Assembly (NCBI GenBank): GCA_023014485.1
Contig: JAJOZX010000481.1
Coordinates: 1,355,379 to 1,419,378, forward strand
Direction: 5' to 3'
Origin: Bathynomus jamesi
Lineage: Eukaryota > Arthropoda > Malacostraca > Isopoda > Cirolanidae
Length of the DNA: 64,000 bases
Shown: positions 30,918 through 40,718 of the stretch, piece after piece
Numbering within the stretch: position 1 is the first letter of the stretch
Layout: each line of letters begins with the position of its first letter
Notes under the pieces: generated by a model
Seen by the model: only the letters and a program-made list of their open reading frames with translations
Told to the model about the DNA's origin: nothing
The model's database searches: none
Made by a program: the position numbers and the translations under genes

Positions 30918-31702
30918 TTTTTTTTTTTTTTTTTTTTTTAAGTTAAATTAAATCAGCAATTCTGAGACTAATAGAGATTAAATCTTAAACTGGAATAAAA
31001 AATAAATTAATTATTATTCTTTCAGAAGTGGGAAGCCAGCCAAGAAGAGGCTGAAGAAGATCACAGCCATCAACATTGAAGCTACCCACTGGTCAGAACT
31101 AATCAACCTTTCTCAAAGTGGCATCTGTGAACCTGCTCTCACAGAAGACTTTTCTGACCAGGAGCTTCAAGAAGCATTGCTGAATGGCACCAAGCTAGAG
31201 CTGCTTGATCTGCCTTCACATTCTCAGAGTGTTGAAAGGGCCGTAAAGCTAACATCTGAACTTCCCATACTGTTTAATGTTTATGGACTCGAATCAAGGC
31301 ACAAACACATTCTGGCCAAAGCCCTAAGCCGCCAGATGAGGCCTTCCTTTGCTTCTAAGGGCTCTTACAGTGAAAATTATGATGATCTTGGGATCTAAAT
31401 GTCTTTTTGACTCTGTACATGTTTTTTTACTTTTCTTCAATAAAATTGTAATTTTTTTCAGGATTTTTTTTATGAAAATAGCATGATTTTTTCGGCCGAA
31501 AATTGAGAAAATGCGGTATTTTTCGGTGCGATTTTTTGACGATTTTTGAAACGGTTTCCTCAAAAAATGGCTAAAGCTAGGGATCTGAAATTTTTTGTCA
31601 GTTATTATCATATTAAGCCCTGACTATCTCGACTAGTCCAAAGTCGATATCTAAAAATGTGCGGAAAATCAACCTACCTTAATATATATATATATATATA
31701 TA

Positions 31703-33094
31703 TAAGCCATCATAAAAATTTCAGACCTCTATATAAAATACTTCTTCCACAGCTGAGGGAACAATGAGGCATGGTGAATAAACGAATATCCTAAATCCTA
31801 AATGTGTATAGCTGTATCTGGCAACTATTCTAAGACTTGTAGTAGTTTCCTTAGCCTATGGATAATCTGTTAGTCTTTGAAAAACATCAGATGATATAGG
31901 CTACGCCCATCTTAAATACTGTTTTTTAAACTTACCCTTCAAATTATGGTTCTAACTAACGGTAAAAAAGTGGTGATTGAAAAGTGTTTCTTAGAAAAAA
32001 GATGGACTATTACGTCTGTGAATAGAATAATTAAAAAACTTAAAGCAACCGGTTCCACGGCACGGAAGCGTGGAAGTGGTCGGCCTAAAACAGTTTACAC
32101 TCAAGACAATATAGCAATGATCGAAATGATGAGCTTATCTCAAGAGGATCGACCTGGATCACACTGTTCTCAGAGGGAAATTGCAAGAAATTTAGGTATC
32201 AGTCGAAGTTCCATACAAAGAATGCAGAGAACGGTAGGACTTATGCATTTAAAAGGATCCGTGTTTCAAGACGTGACAGCAATGAAAGAACTAAAAGAAA
32301 AATTCGCTGTAGAAAATTGCTTGACAGATTTTCGTCCAATGATGTTAAAAAAATAGTTTTTTACAGATGAGAAAGATTTCACCATCGAGATTGCTCGAAA
32401 CTCCCGGAACGATGTTGTTTCCGGTCGTAAGAAAGACATTCCTCCATCGAGACTTTACCACCAGATAAGTCGGTTTTCCAAAACAATCATGGTACTAGCA
32501 GGTGTATCGTGGAATGGAAAGACGAAAATTCATTTAATTTCAGAAAATAAAAAATTAATTCAGAAATCTATGTAAATCATTTAAAGGAGAATCTTTTGCC
32601 TGATTTTCGGCGTCTGTATTATGGAAACGATTTCATACTCTAACAAGATGGTACTACAGCTGATAGCAGCAAGTTCACACAGGATTATCTACAACAGAAT
32701 GTAGTCAACTTCATTGGGAAAAACGAGTGAACCCCGCAATCACCTGATTGCAATCCCATGGATTATTGCATATGGAACACTTTAGCAGAGAAGATTTATG
32801 ACGGCCAAACAGAAAAGTTACCAGAAATGCAATTAAAGAAACAAAAATACTTGAATGTTATGAAATAAGATTAACAGAAATAAGATTAACGGATATCAGA
32901 AAATGTATCATGTCGTGGAAGAAAAGGTTAAGATTTAAGCAGGACGGCGGACATATTGACCATATTTGTTGATAAGATGTGAATAATAAAAAATTTTCAG
33001 TTTATGATATTCGTTTTTTTCACCATACCTCATTTTTCCCTCAGCTGTGGAAAAGGTATTTTATGTAGAGGTCTGAAATTTTTATGATAGCTTA
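31703..33094 (+). mobile_element. Tc1/mariner element with long TIRs
   Basis: Inverted repeats of about 85 bp: AAGCCATCATAAAAATTTCA... at 31704 and its complement ending at 33094, both including CACAGCTGAGGGA and GGTGAA. A transposase pseudogene lies between. (TA)n abuts the left end. Confidence 0.85.
31946..32970 (+). pseudogene. Tc1/mariner transposase (D..D..D type)
   Basis: The first frame (31946-32356) gives the HTH region: ITSVNRIIKKLKATGSTARK, RGSGRPKT and REIARNLGISRSSIQRMQR. Later frames give FFTDEKDFTI (first Asp, one stop nearby), FILQQDGTTADSS with stop in place of one residue (second Asp, about 32640) and TPQSPDCNPMDYCIWNTL, where the third residue is Asp, not Glu. That is the mariner-type triad. 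Multiple stops and shifts kill it. Confidence 0.82.
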
Positions 33095-33195
33095 TCAATA
33101 GATTGAGGTAAAAGTTATGTAAATTTTGGATGTGTGAACTGCATACTTTTGAAGTTATTGATGTTCAAATCTCAAGGTGTTTTTCTTGGGCCGCC

Positions 33196-33239
<44 letters not shown>

Positions 33240-33244
<5 letters not shown>

Positions 33245-33470
33245 GGGAGATTTAAAAGGAGTTACAATAAGATAAAATACTGAATAGGGTACCCGAATCA
33301 AATATTAAACACCAAGCAACTAGCCTAACTGGGCTGAAAAGGAAGATTAGCTGGGGGTACTACGCAGCGCCTGCCGATGCCGGGTCTCGAACCCGTCGAA
33401 TAGTTTTACACTTCAAAATGCGTTTATTATGGAATTTTATAAAATTAGTTATCACTTGCAAGGATTAAGT
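33240..33470 (-). repeat. Direct repeat with tRNA T-arm-like motif, copy 1
   Basis: About 225 bp, containing GGGTACCCGAATCAAATA, CAAGCAACTAGCCTAACTGG and, on the minus strand, GACGGGTTCGAGACCCGGCA, which fits a Pol III B box or tRNA T arm. It is repeated in the same orientation at 34187-34413, on the other side of a fold-back mariner. No A box is seen at the right distance, so it is not a tRNA gene. Confidence 0.75.
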
Positions 33471-33472
33471 CA

Positions 33473-34177
33473 CAGGATGTTTATAAAGTACCTATCTATT
33501 TCAGTGAAAACGTAGCAAAAAGGGCAAAATTCAATAACAGTATAATAGAAGGCATACATTTAATGAATACTTAAGCATATGATTCTACATGAGCACCATC
33601 AGTATCTCTACAGAGTTCGAATCTGTCAGCAGCATTGCGGAATACATTTTGGAGCATGACAGGGGTTATTTTTGTAACTGCTGTTACGATACTAGCACGT
33701 AAATCTTTCAGATCTGTAACCCTGGTTTGATAGACGTTTGATTTGATAAAGCAAGCACCATGCAAAGAAATCCAAGGGCGTTAGATCAGGAGATCGAGCC
33801 GCCCAGGGTCTGTTGCCTCCACGTCCGATCCACCGAATTAGAAATCGTTCGTTTAGGTACTCCCGAACAATGTTTGCTTAATGACAAGGTGCCCCATCTT
33901 GTTGAAAGACGACGGTGTTTAAAATGCCATCTGAATGAAGCTGGGACATTTACGTGCTCGTATCATAACAGCATTTACATTAATAACCCGTCATGCTTCA
34001 AAATGTGTTCCGCAATGCTGCTGACAGATTAGAACTCTTTAGAGATACTGATGGTGCTCATGTAGAATCACATGCTTAAGTATTCATTAAATGTATGCCT
34101 TCTATTATATTGTTAATGAATTTTACCCTTTTTGCTACGTTTTCACTGAAATAGATAGGGACTTTATAAACACCCTG
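33473..34177. mobile_element. Fold-back Tc1/mariner element (C-end arms)
   Basis: The left end CAGGATGTTTATAAAGT and right end ACTTTATAAACACCCTG are inverted. Arms of about 196 bp (33473-33668 and 33982-34177) are near-identical inverted copies, each coding the transposase C-terminus. The loop encodes VVFQQDGAPCH, VREYLNERFLIRWIGRGGNR and ARSPDLTPLDFFAW (minus). No N-terminal transposase part remains. It lies between two direct repeats. Confidence 0.88.
33571..33950 (-). pseudogene. Tc1/mariner transposase catalytic C-terminal part
   Basis: Reading the minus strand from about 33940: FQQDGAPCH with second catalytic Asp, then a stop, ANIVREYLNERF, ARSPDLTPLDFFAW with third catalytic residue, SNVYQTRVTDLKDLRASIVT and NVFRNAADRFELCRDTDGAH. 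Shifts occur around the CLLYQ segment. It is the unique copy of the catalytic core; the C-terminal 60 residues are also present inverted in the other arm. Confidence 0.82.
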
Positions 34178-34186
34178 TCTCTATAT

Positions 34187-34413
34187 AGGAAGAGAGAGTT
34201 ACAAGCAGTTACAATAAGATAAAGTATTGAATAGGGTACCCGAATCAAATAATAAACACCAAGCAACTAGCCTAACTGGGTTCAAAAGGAAGATTAACTG
34301 GGGGTACTATGCAGCACCTGCCGATGCCGGGTCTCGAACCCGTCATAGAGTTTTATACTTCAAAATGCGTTTATTATGGAATTTTAAAAAATTAGTTATC
34401 ACTTGCAAGGGTT
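34187..34413 (-). repeat. Direct repeat with tRNA T-arm-like motif, copy 2
   Basis: Same unit as 33240-33470 (GGGTACCCGAATCAAATA, CAAGCAACTAGCCTAACTGG, TGCCGGGTCTCGAACCCGTC), same orientation and a few substitutions. Both copies adjoin a (TA)n run on their outer side. Confidence 0.75.
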
Positions 34414-34418
34414 AAGCA

Positions 34419-34423
<5 letters not shown>

Positions 34424-34464
<41 letters not shown>
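34424..34464. repeat. (TA)n microsatellite
   Basis: Uninterrupted AT alternation of about 40 bp. Similar tracts occur at 33199-33240, 35309-35332, 35710-35729, 37939-38005, 39315-39382, 45399-45460, 46368-46430, 48914-48950, 50251-50299, 50480-50520 and 50869-50900. Confidence 0.95.
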
Positions 34465-34465
<1 letters not shown>

Positions 34466-34535
34466 CCAAGAATGAAAATCAGATTAAATCACATTTTACA
34501 AACTAGTTTTGAAATTATTATGTAATTATTTCTAC

Positions 34536-34727
34536 TTACATCTCAACAGCCTCTCCATCCGCTGGTTCTTTCTCGCTGTCACAAATTTCGGCAATGGATT
34601 GCGTTGAAACTAGTTCGTTCTGGTCGGCGGCTCCGAAAAGAACAAGTGCGGCCCCGCCAGAGGGATCGCGGACTTCAAACACCTGTGGGGAGCAGTAAAG
34701 TTGTTGTATCTGACTGGAAGTGTCCAT
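34536..34727 (-). CDS. Candidate first exon of a host-type gene
   Basis: ATG at 34727 opens a 63-codon frame (MDTSSQIQQLYCSPQVFEVR, DPSGGAALVLFGAADQNELV...) that runs into GAGAT-GTAAGT, a consensus splice donor at about 34542. Read as unspliced it would stop after VEM. Upstream lies a plausible core promoter (34740-35000). No downstream exon was found to the left, where TEs follow. The protein is not recognised. It could also be the promoter and exon of an unknown element. Confidence 0.45.
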   Translation of the reverse strand: MDTSSQIQQLYCSPQVFEVRDPSGGAALVLFGAADQNELVSTQSIAEICDSEKEPADGEAVEM

Positions 34728-34739
34728 GACGAGAGAATG

Positions 34740-34985
34740 TGTGGTTACTCGTTGATAGAAATAACTATTGTGGGATCCAGCTGAAAGTGCCCCCTTTTAT
34801 ATACGTGACCCCGTTTGTAACCACCCTCAGAACCCCAATATTCGATTCGCGAGTTTCCTGTTGGCTGTCGGAGAATTTGGGTGTGGCTGTAACGTGAGAG
34901 CGAGGTTTCCCACCAAACAGAGACCATGGATTCGTTCTCATACACCGCCCATTGGGTTGTGATTGGACCAGCCGCGAATTCCGGG
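34740..34985 (-). promoter_or_regulatory. Candidate TATA/CCAAT promoter
   Basis: On the minus strand: two CCAAT boxes (TCCAATCA and CCCAATGGGCGG, about 34955-34975), a GC-type box GGGCGG, then CACGTATATAAAAGGGGGCA (TATA box near 34790-34803) and CTTTCAGCT as a possible initiator about 22 bases further. It sits 60-70 bp upstream of the ATG at 34727. This spacing is what a Pol II promoter should show. GC content is higher than the surroundings. Confidence 0.5.
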
Positions 34986-35036
34986 GGCGTGTCTTTACCA
35001 AATTTGACTTATTCATTCCGCAGACTTTTTCAATTG

Positions 35037-35071
35037 TTTAAATAAGCGGATAAATTATCCGCTTATTTAAA
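35037..35071. repeat. Perfect 35-bp palindrome
   Basis: Arms TTTAAATAAGCGGATAA and TTATCCGCTTATTTAAA (17 bp each) are separated by a single A. It lies just upstream of the candidate promoter. It could extrude as a cruciform or bind a dimeric protein; neither is shown. Confidence 0.9.
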
Positions 35072-35970
35072 AATTTTTAAGCGTAAATTCACTGATTTTA
35101 ATATCTTCATTGGTTAAAATTACCAGATTTTTTTCAGAAATTGAAGTGTATTAAGGGAAGACTTTAGAGCTCACTTTTAAGTGTTTTAAAATTAATTTGA
35201 AAGTTTTTTGAATGTTTTTATTAAAATTCGCGAGGTTTTGAATGAGTAAGTTCTTTTAAAGTCTAAACAGTTTAAAAAAAAATTTTAAAGGAAAAATCTT
35301 TAATAAGTATATATATATATATATATATATATCACCTTATTAGTTCACGCATGACGAGAATAATACAGTTTTTCATTCCGAGCTTTTCAGAACACATATC
35401 GAAGTGTATTTAAGGCAAAAATAACAGGTGTCAGGTGTTTTGAACAGAGAAATGAATTTAGCAAGGGGTCAGATTAATTTCTCTCCCCGAAAGGTATTAG
35501 TGATGATCAAGTTGAAATTTTACCTGTCACCTTCCACACAGGTGGTTTTTTTTCATTAATTCCAGATGCAGAGATGTCTGTCTGTCGCCAACGCTATCTA
35601 AAATTCCATCGACAAGTTGGCGCTTCATTTGTCTAAGCCTAAAAAGTTTTAGAAGTATATTTGAAAAATGTGAATAGCGAATAAAATATAGCTGTGTGCC
35701 TTAAGGGATTATATATATATATATATATAATATATGTAGTCATATGAGAGCTTAATATTTGAATTTACAGGGTGATAATTGGAGAAAATATTCTTGCTAT
35801 TCCTTAGTTTGATATGTGCATGGGGTGAAAAGGTTCATCTCATCGCAATGATAATTAACATCTTTCTCTATAATCATCTATTCTAAGACTGAATAAATTC
35901 GTTTGACATGAACGAGGAAAATACCTACAAACTATATTTTTCCATTAATAAAAAAACAAACACTTGTACA
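35072..35970. other. Unassigned AT-rich DNA
   Basis: No gene or element recognised; includes two short (TA)n tracts. Confidence 0.45.
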
Positions 35971-35971
35971 T

Positions 35972-36121
35972 ATATGAGAATAAAAACCCACTCTAATAGA
36001 CAGAGTTTATTTCCACGACAGTTTCGACGCCCACTGGCATCCTCCGAGGAGGATGCCAGTGGGCGTCGAAACTGTCGTGGAAATAAACTCTGTCTATTAG
36101 AGTGGGTTTTTATTCTCATAT
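35972..36121. repeat. 150-bp near-perfect palindrome, Penelope-like ends
   Basis: Two 75-bp arms meet at 36046/36047 with no spacer. The right arm contains CCGAGGA, then a stem GATGCC-AGTG-GGCGTC and GAAA, resembling a hammerhead core (second base C where U is usual). It then has AAATAAACTCTGTCTATTAG. The design matches the palindrome at 2142-2225. Two Penelope-like terminal repeats in head-to-head fusion would explain it. Confidence 0.7.
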
Positions 36122-36185
36122 TTTGACCTTCACGTAAAAAAGTGAAGTTTTTTGCATTTACTTGTACATATAATAAATAGTAAAA

Positions 36186-36203
36186 AGAGAGAGAGAGAGA
36201 GAG

Positions 36204-36243
<40 letters not shown>
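36186..36243. repeat. (GA)n microsatellite
   Basis: GAGA tract with a few G-rich interruptions. Confidence 0.95.
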
Positions 36244-36247
<4 letters not shown>

Positions 36248-36893
36248 GTTTTGGTTTATACACAAGACTCGCTTATATGAAAAAATCCGGTTTAACATTT
36301 AAATTATACCATAAAAATATTAATGTAGGCGCCCATATTTAGGTGCGCGCAGCCGCCCAGATGTCAGGTTTTTTCGGATTATTTTCCTTGAAAAGTGTTA
36401 GCTGCCTAAAAATGAAAATTATTAAAAAAAAAAAAAATTGAAACAAAATTTGGGGGAGCGAGAGAGAAATTAATATTATTTAAAATAGCTGTGGCGGAAT
36501 GAAATTTGTGGTTTATAGGCTCTGCGAAGGTAATATCGGCTGGTTACATCAGATTAGAGCCAACACACCTGTAAAAGTAGATTCAGAAAAAGTCTTAACG
36601 TCGGTATTTGATCCAGGTGGACGTTGATCCAACACTGGTTAGTGGACCAAAACGTCCACCTGCGTGATAGGATGAGAGATAAAACAGTAGTTTATCCCGA
36701 AAAAATATGAATTTTAATGGAGAATTTACAGAGAACTGAAAAGAGATATTTATTAAAAAACTCCAGAATGACTTAGCGATGAGATGTATCGTGTTAATTT
36801 TAATTATTCTAGGAGTGATTTAGTGTTATTAAATAACGTCTAATGCTGTTTTTCGCGGTGGAAAAAGGAGAGAAAGAGACAAACATGCCTATA
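36244..36893. other. Unassigned DNA
   Basis: No coding signal. A short inverted motif GGTGGACGTTGATCC / GGACCAAAACGTCCACC lies near 36615-36662. Confidence 0.4.
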
Positions 36894-37763
36894 CAGTGGG
36901 CCACGGTTATAGTAAACTGGTCGGTTCCCGGTCAAAAGTTACTATTTTTGAATGTTTACTATATCCGTAATTGGTTCAAGAGTGGAAAATTCTACTAGAA
37001 AAGGCTAATGAATATCTCAAAAAAGTAAGAAAATCATTTATTAATAAGAAAACGCTACATAACTATGAGATACATTACAATTGAAAATTGGCAATAATTA
37101 TTAATCTTTACGAAAAAAGTCTTTAATTGACATTTGCTTGCGACTGGAAACAATTTTTTGGTCAAAGAATGATTGTGCCTCATGTATGCTACGATTTTCT
37201 AAACATTTGACTGCTGAAAAACGACGAAGAGCATCGAGAGTTTGCGATACTTCTTTGTTGGTGGGTTGTTCAACAGTGTCGTCGTTACCGCCCTCCTCGT
37301 CTATTCGTTGAACCTTAGATGACCTGGCAGACATCGTCTCAGTAATAAATTCCTCGTCAGTAACCTCTCCGTGTGTAGTTACTTTCTCATCGACAACTAC
37401 GAGATTGTTAAATTTCTCTATGGGGACCTCAGTTGGAATAACATCATCAAGTGGTTTCACACTTTCAACATCATCAAGTGGATTCACACTTATAACACCC
37501 TCAACTTTCTTTTGAAATGAATTGCGTATGATGCCACCCTTGTGAAAACAGTTCTTGATAGTCGACTCTTTCACCATTTTTCAAGCCTCAGCAGTATGCA
37601 ACGTGTTAAAAGGTTGCGTTCAACATTGGTAAGTATACTATAACCGTGGTGAAGTTTACTATAAACGTAGAGTTTTACCCTATGCCGGAAACGTTCCCTG
37701 GTGTTTGTTTATTATATCCGCTGGTTTACTGTAAGCGTGTTTACTATAACCATCGACCACTGT
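36894..37763 (-). mobile_element. Tigger/pogo-type element, internally deleted
   Basis: Left end CAGTGGGCCACGGTTATAGT and right end ACTATAACCATCGACCACTG are inverted repeats flanked by TA. Related GTTTACTATA motifs recur in both subterminal regions. The 870-bp element retains only the transposase C-terminal tail (37101-37577), so the catalytic DDE domain is gone. Confidence 0.85.
37101..37577 (-). pseudogene. Tigger/pogo transposase C-terminal tail
   Basis: A 158-residue acidic frame starting MVKESTIKNCFHKGGIIRNS; TIKNCF.K.G is the usual motif after the pogo DDE domain. Later EQPTNKEVSQTLDALRRFSA resembles the distal Tigger tail. An internal 12-residue repeat (NPLDDVESV, KPLDDV) is visible. 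No catalytic Asp remains. Confidence 0.75.
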
Positions 37764-37938
37764 ATATGAAGAAACGTTGTCGAGGGATAAGTGGATGTCA
37801 TGTGTACATTGGCTGGTACATTCGTTGATAACAGAGGGAATTGTTTTGGATGCCATGTGTACAATAATAATAATAATGATATACATGTATATCTGTATAA
37901 TGTGTGTGCTTTGCTTTTAGGACAAATGGCTGCTCAAA

Positions 37939-38004
<66 letters not shown>

Positions 38005-38083
38005 CACACTGTGCCAACTGGCTGATAATGCCTGGAGGCACTGGCTTCTATGCCAACTGGCGAAAGCTACTTATAAGCCACCT

Positions 38084-38223
38084 GATGCTCGGATGAAATC
38101 TTATTATGCGTCTGGCTGCGCTAGACGGTGGATGCTCTCTTCCGCTCTCTCTTCCTCTCTTACCGTCCTAAGCTAGGGAAACCCCTTTGGGGCTGAGGCC
38201 GTCCCACCTTCTCCCCAAAGTCT

Positions 38224-38266
<43 letters not shown>

Positions 38267-38460
38267 GGTTAGGTGGCTCCCCCAGCTTGTTGCAATTGGG
38301 GGAATTCCCCCTTTTTTCTTTTCTTTTTTTGGCACCCTGTGGGGTGGGGGTTGGAACCTTGCAACAAGGGGGAAAGGGGATTGGCACTGGCACTCATATG
38401 ATCAACATTGCAATTGCATATGCACTCTACCATTTTGCGGTCATACTACTGAAGTAGCCC
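38084..38460. repeat. Unclassified (GA)n-bearing repeat, inverted copy 3
   Basis: The reverse complement of the 17638/18076 unit: GCGCTAGACGGTGGATGCTC, GTCCTAAGCTAGGGAAACCC, a (CT)n block (38228-38264), TTGCAACAAGGGGGAAAGGG and GCATATGCACTCTACCATTT. One of the two GA blocks is reduced to a few units. Confidence 0.82.
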
Positions 38461-39309
38461 CTCAGAGCTTGGCCGTTCAAGGCTCAGCTGGGATTCTGAA
38501 CCCAATCAAATAAAATAAAATAACACTATACAAGTGAAGCTAATGACACTTTCTTTCGTACTTTCTGCAGTAATATATACAGAGAGCAACTCTGGGTGAA
38601 TTCTAAAAAAGGTTCTGGCAGAACCCTAAATTTGCTATATAACAGGTCCTTTAGACTCTTACATAAATTACTCCCGAGATGCTCAGTTTCGCAAATGTTT
38701 GTTACCCGCAATATCTCGAGCTTCCCGGAGGTAACCAGGGCCGCCGAGAGGGCAAGGAAGGGATAAATCCCTGGGGCCCGGTCTTCTAGGGGGCCCGAAA
38801 AAAGCAATTAATCGAATTTAATGGAACGCTAAAAATAGGTACGTAGAGCAAAAGTGTTATAGATATTATTAATCGATAAATAATCGATAACTGTGGAAAA
38901 TATTTTCCTACACACTAAATAAATTTGAGAATAAGTTATTTTATAATTATACAATGCGAGAGCCATGCGCCTCATCTACCCACTCTCCCCACTCTTTCCC
39001 AGCGAGCAGAAATCCTCCCCCAAATTTCACGGTGGAAGAGGCCTCTGCCGAAACTTCTTTCGACAAAATTCTATACAAAGATCATGTGTGTGTGTGTATA
39101 CCACGCCTATACACACATATACACACCTTGCATTGCAGTATATCAATATTAATCTGCATATCAAAGTATTAAATTCTTGTTTTTTACTGCATTAATGATT
39201 TAAAACTCACAATATTATATTCATTGATATTTGTATTTATACTTCAATTATTTCAACAATTTATATACCAAATTATTTTTTATTATATACCATATCTATT
39301 TATATGGGC

Positions 39310-39386
<77 letters not shown>

Positions 39387-39949
39387 GCCCACCGAGAGGG
39401 CGGGGATACCGTGGAAAAATCCCCTTGGCTCGGACCTCTAGGGGGCCTGGAAAAAGGAGAGATAAAATCTAAAAATATTAATAAAGCAATTGATTAAATA
39501 AGAGAGGGAAATATAATTAATGAACATACATTTTACAGAGATTATCATAGTCAAACTGAATCAGATAAAATATAATCTGCGGTCCACCAATGCCCAAGAC
39601 CGACTGACAGATCTGGGAACCATTGTAATTGAAAGCCAGTTAGCCCGTACTTTAAATTTCATCAGAATCACTTACCACTTTCCTAGAGAGAAGGCAAAGA
39701 AAGTACACTTCTAATTATGAAAATCTTGCAGTAAACAATTGTCTTGCCTGCATGGACTGGTACTGCATTCATAAATTGTATGGTGATAGAATTAATATAC
39801 AGTAATTGATTCGAAAAATATAATGGTCATTTTCCTCTGAGTTATTTATTCATACTGTAAGTTTTGAATAGTGACTTGGACATATAATTAGTTTGCTTGT
39901 TATGTACACAAAAAACATTTATAATAAAATACTGAGTAAACAGGGGAGC

Positions 39950-40718
39950 CAGAGCTGGGCAATAAATACATTGAATATATTTAAATACTAAATACTAAAT
40001 ACATGGGAGAAATGTATTTAAATACTAAATACTAAATACATTTTACGAATGTATTTAGATACTAAATACATCAATTGTATTTAAATACATTTGTAAATAC
40101 ATTTTAAATACATACAAATTTTAACATATGCATTCACTAATTCATGAGTAACAACAATATAAAATGAGTAGATGAGACATAAACGTAAACATAAGACGTA
40201 AACATAAACATAAGGCACCTTACGAATTCTCTTTTATTTCACGGTTGCTGCGGATCAAAACCAATCTTTCAAAAGTTTTGTCTGAAAGAGAGTTTCTTTG
40301 GGAGTCAAAGTGATTCCCGCGAATGAGAATATTCGCTCTACCGGTGCCGAAGATGGTAATGTCGTGTTATAGCGGAGGAACAGTCTTTTTATGAGAGGAT
40401 GTTTTCCCAAACTGTTGATGGTCCGATCGGAATCTTGTAGAAATGTTAATACATTCATGTCTGCAGATGGTGCAATAGAGGACCTCGAAGACGAAGAGTT
40501 GTACTGTGCTAGTACAGAACGTGTATTAAACCAGTGAAAGTATTTACATTTTTATATTTTGCGTATTTAAATACATTGTATTTAAATACTCATTAAAGTA
40601 TTTAAATACTATATTTAAATACATGAAAAACAATGTATTTATAAATACAGTTCTAAATACACAAATGTATTTAAATACGTATTTAAATACAAATGCATTT
40701 AAATACTGCCCAGCTCTG
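39950..40718 (-). mobile_element. hAT element with ATTTAAATAC repeats
   Basis: CAGAGCTGGGCA and TGCCCAGCTCTG are inverted ends, with AGGGGAGC perfectly duplicated (39942-39949 and 40719-40726). Dense ATTTAAATAC subrepeats fill both subterminal regions in inverted orientation. A hAT transposase fragment lies at 40255-40458. Confidence 0.93.
40255..40458 (-). pseudogene. hAT transposase C-terminal fragment
   Basis: [20 protein letters not shown] then [15 protein letters not shown] is the hAT dimerisation motif (P.SSA.VER.FS.AG). Only 67 codons remain between the inverted ends. Confidence 0.85.

Larger units (their letters stand above)
28860..31444 (+). pseudogene. Three-exon transposase-like gene (lineage 1)
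   Basis: Exons at 28860-29096, 29411-30708 and 31026-31398, with acceptors TTTCAG and TTTCAG, donors GTATTA and GTAAGC, and AATAAA at 31439. Motifs in order: KTPRYAMELIRGDVSYNLGA, LVCIGVDGKVDKDTL, IPIKGATGVLL, LLDNTNTNTG, HTIGCSLHQNELP, SGPLDDMEF, LSSDQRLLLEYVLG and IGPLNHARWLTLAIRLMCLW. The series parallels the minus-strand transposase at 53.0-55.6 kb. Frameshifts near 29860, 30010-30060 and 30247 show decay. The 5' part is cut off at the Polinton junction near 28800. Confidence 0.65.

Noticed and set aside
33370..33400. tRNA gene on the minus strand
   Set aside because: Only a T-arm/B-box motif is present; no A box, anticodon stem or acceptor pairing. The same unit is repeated at 34320-34350.
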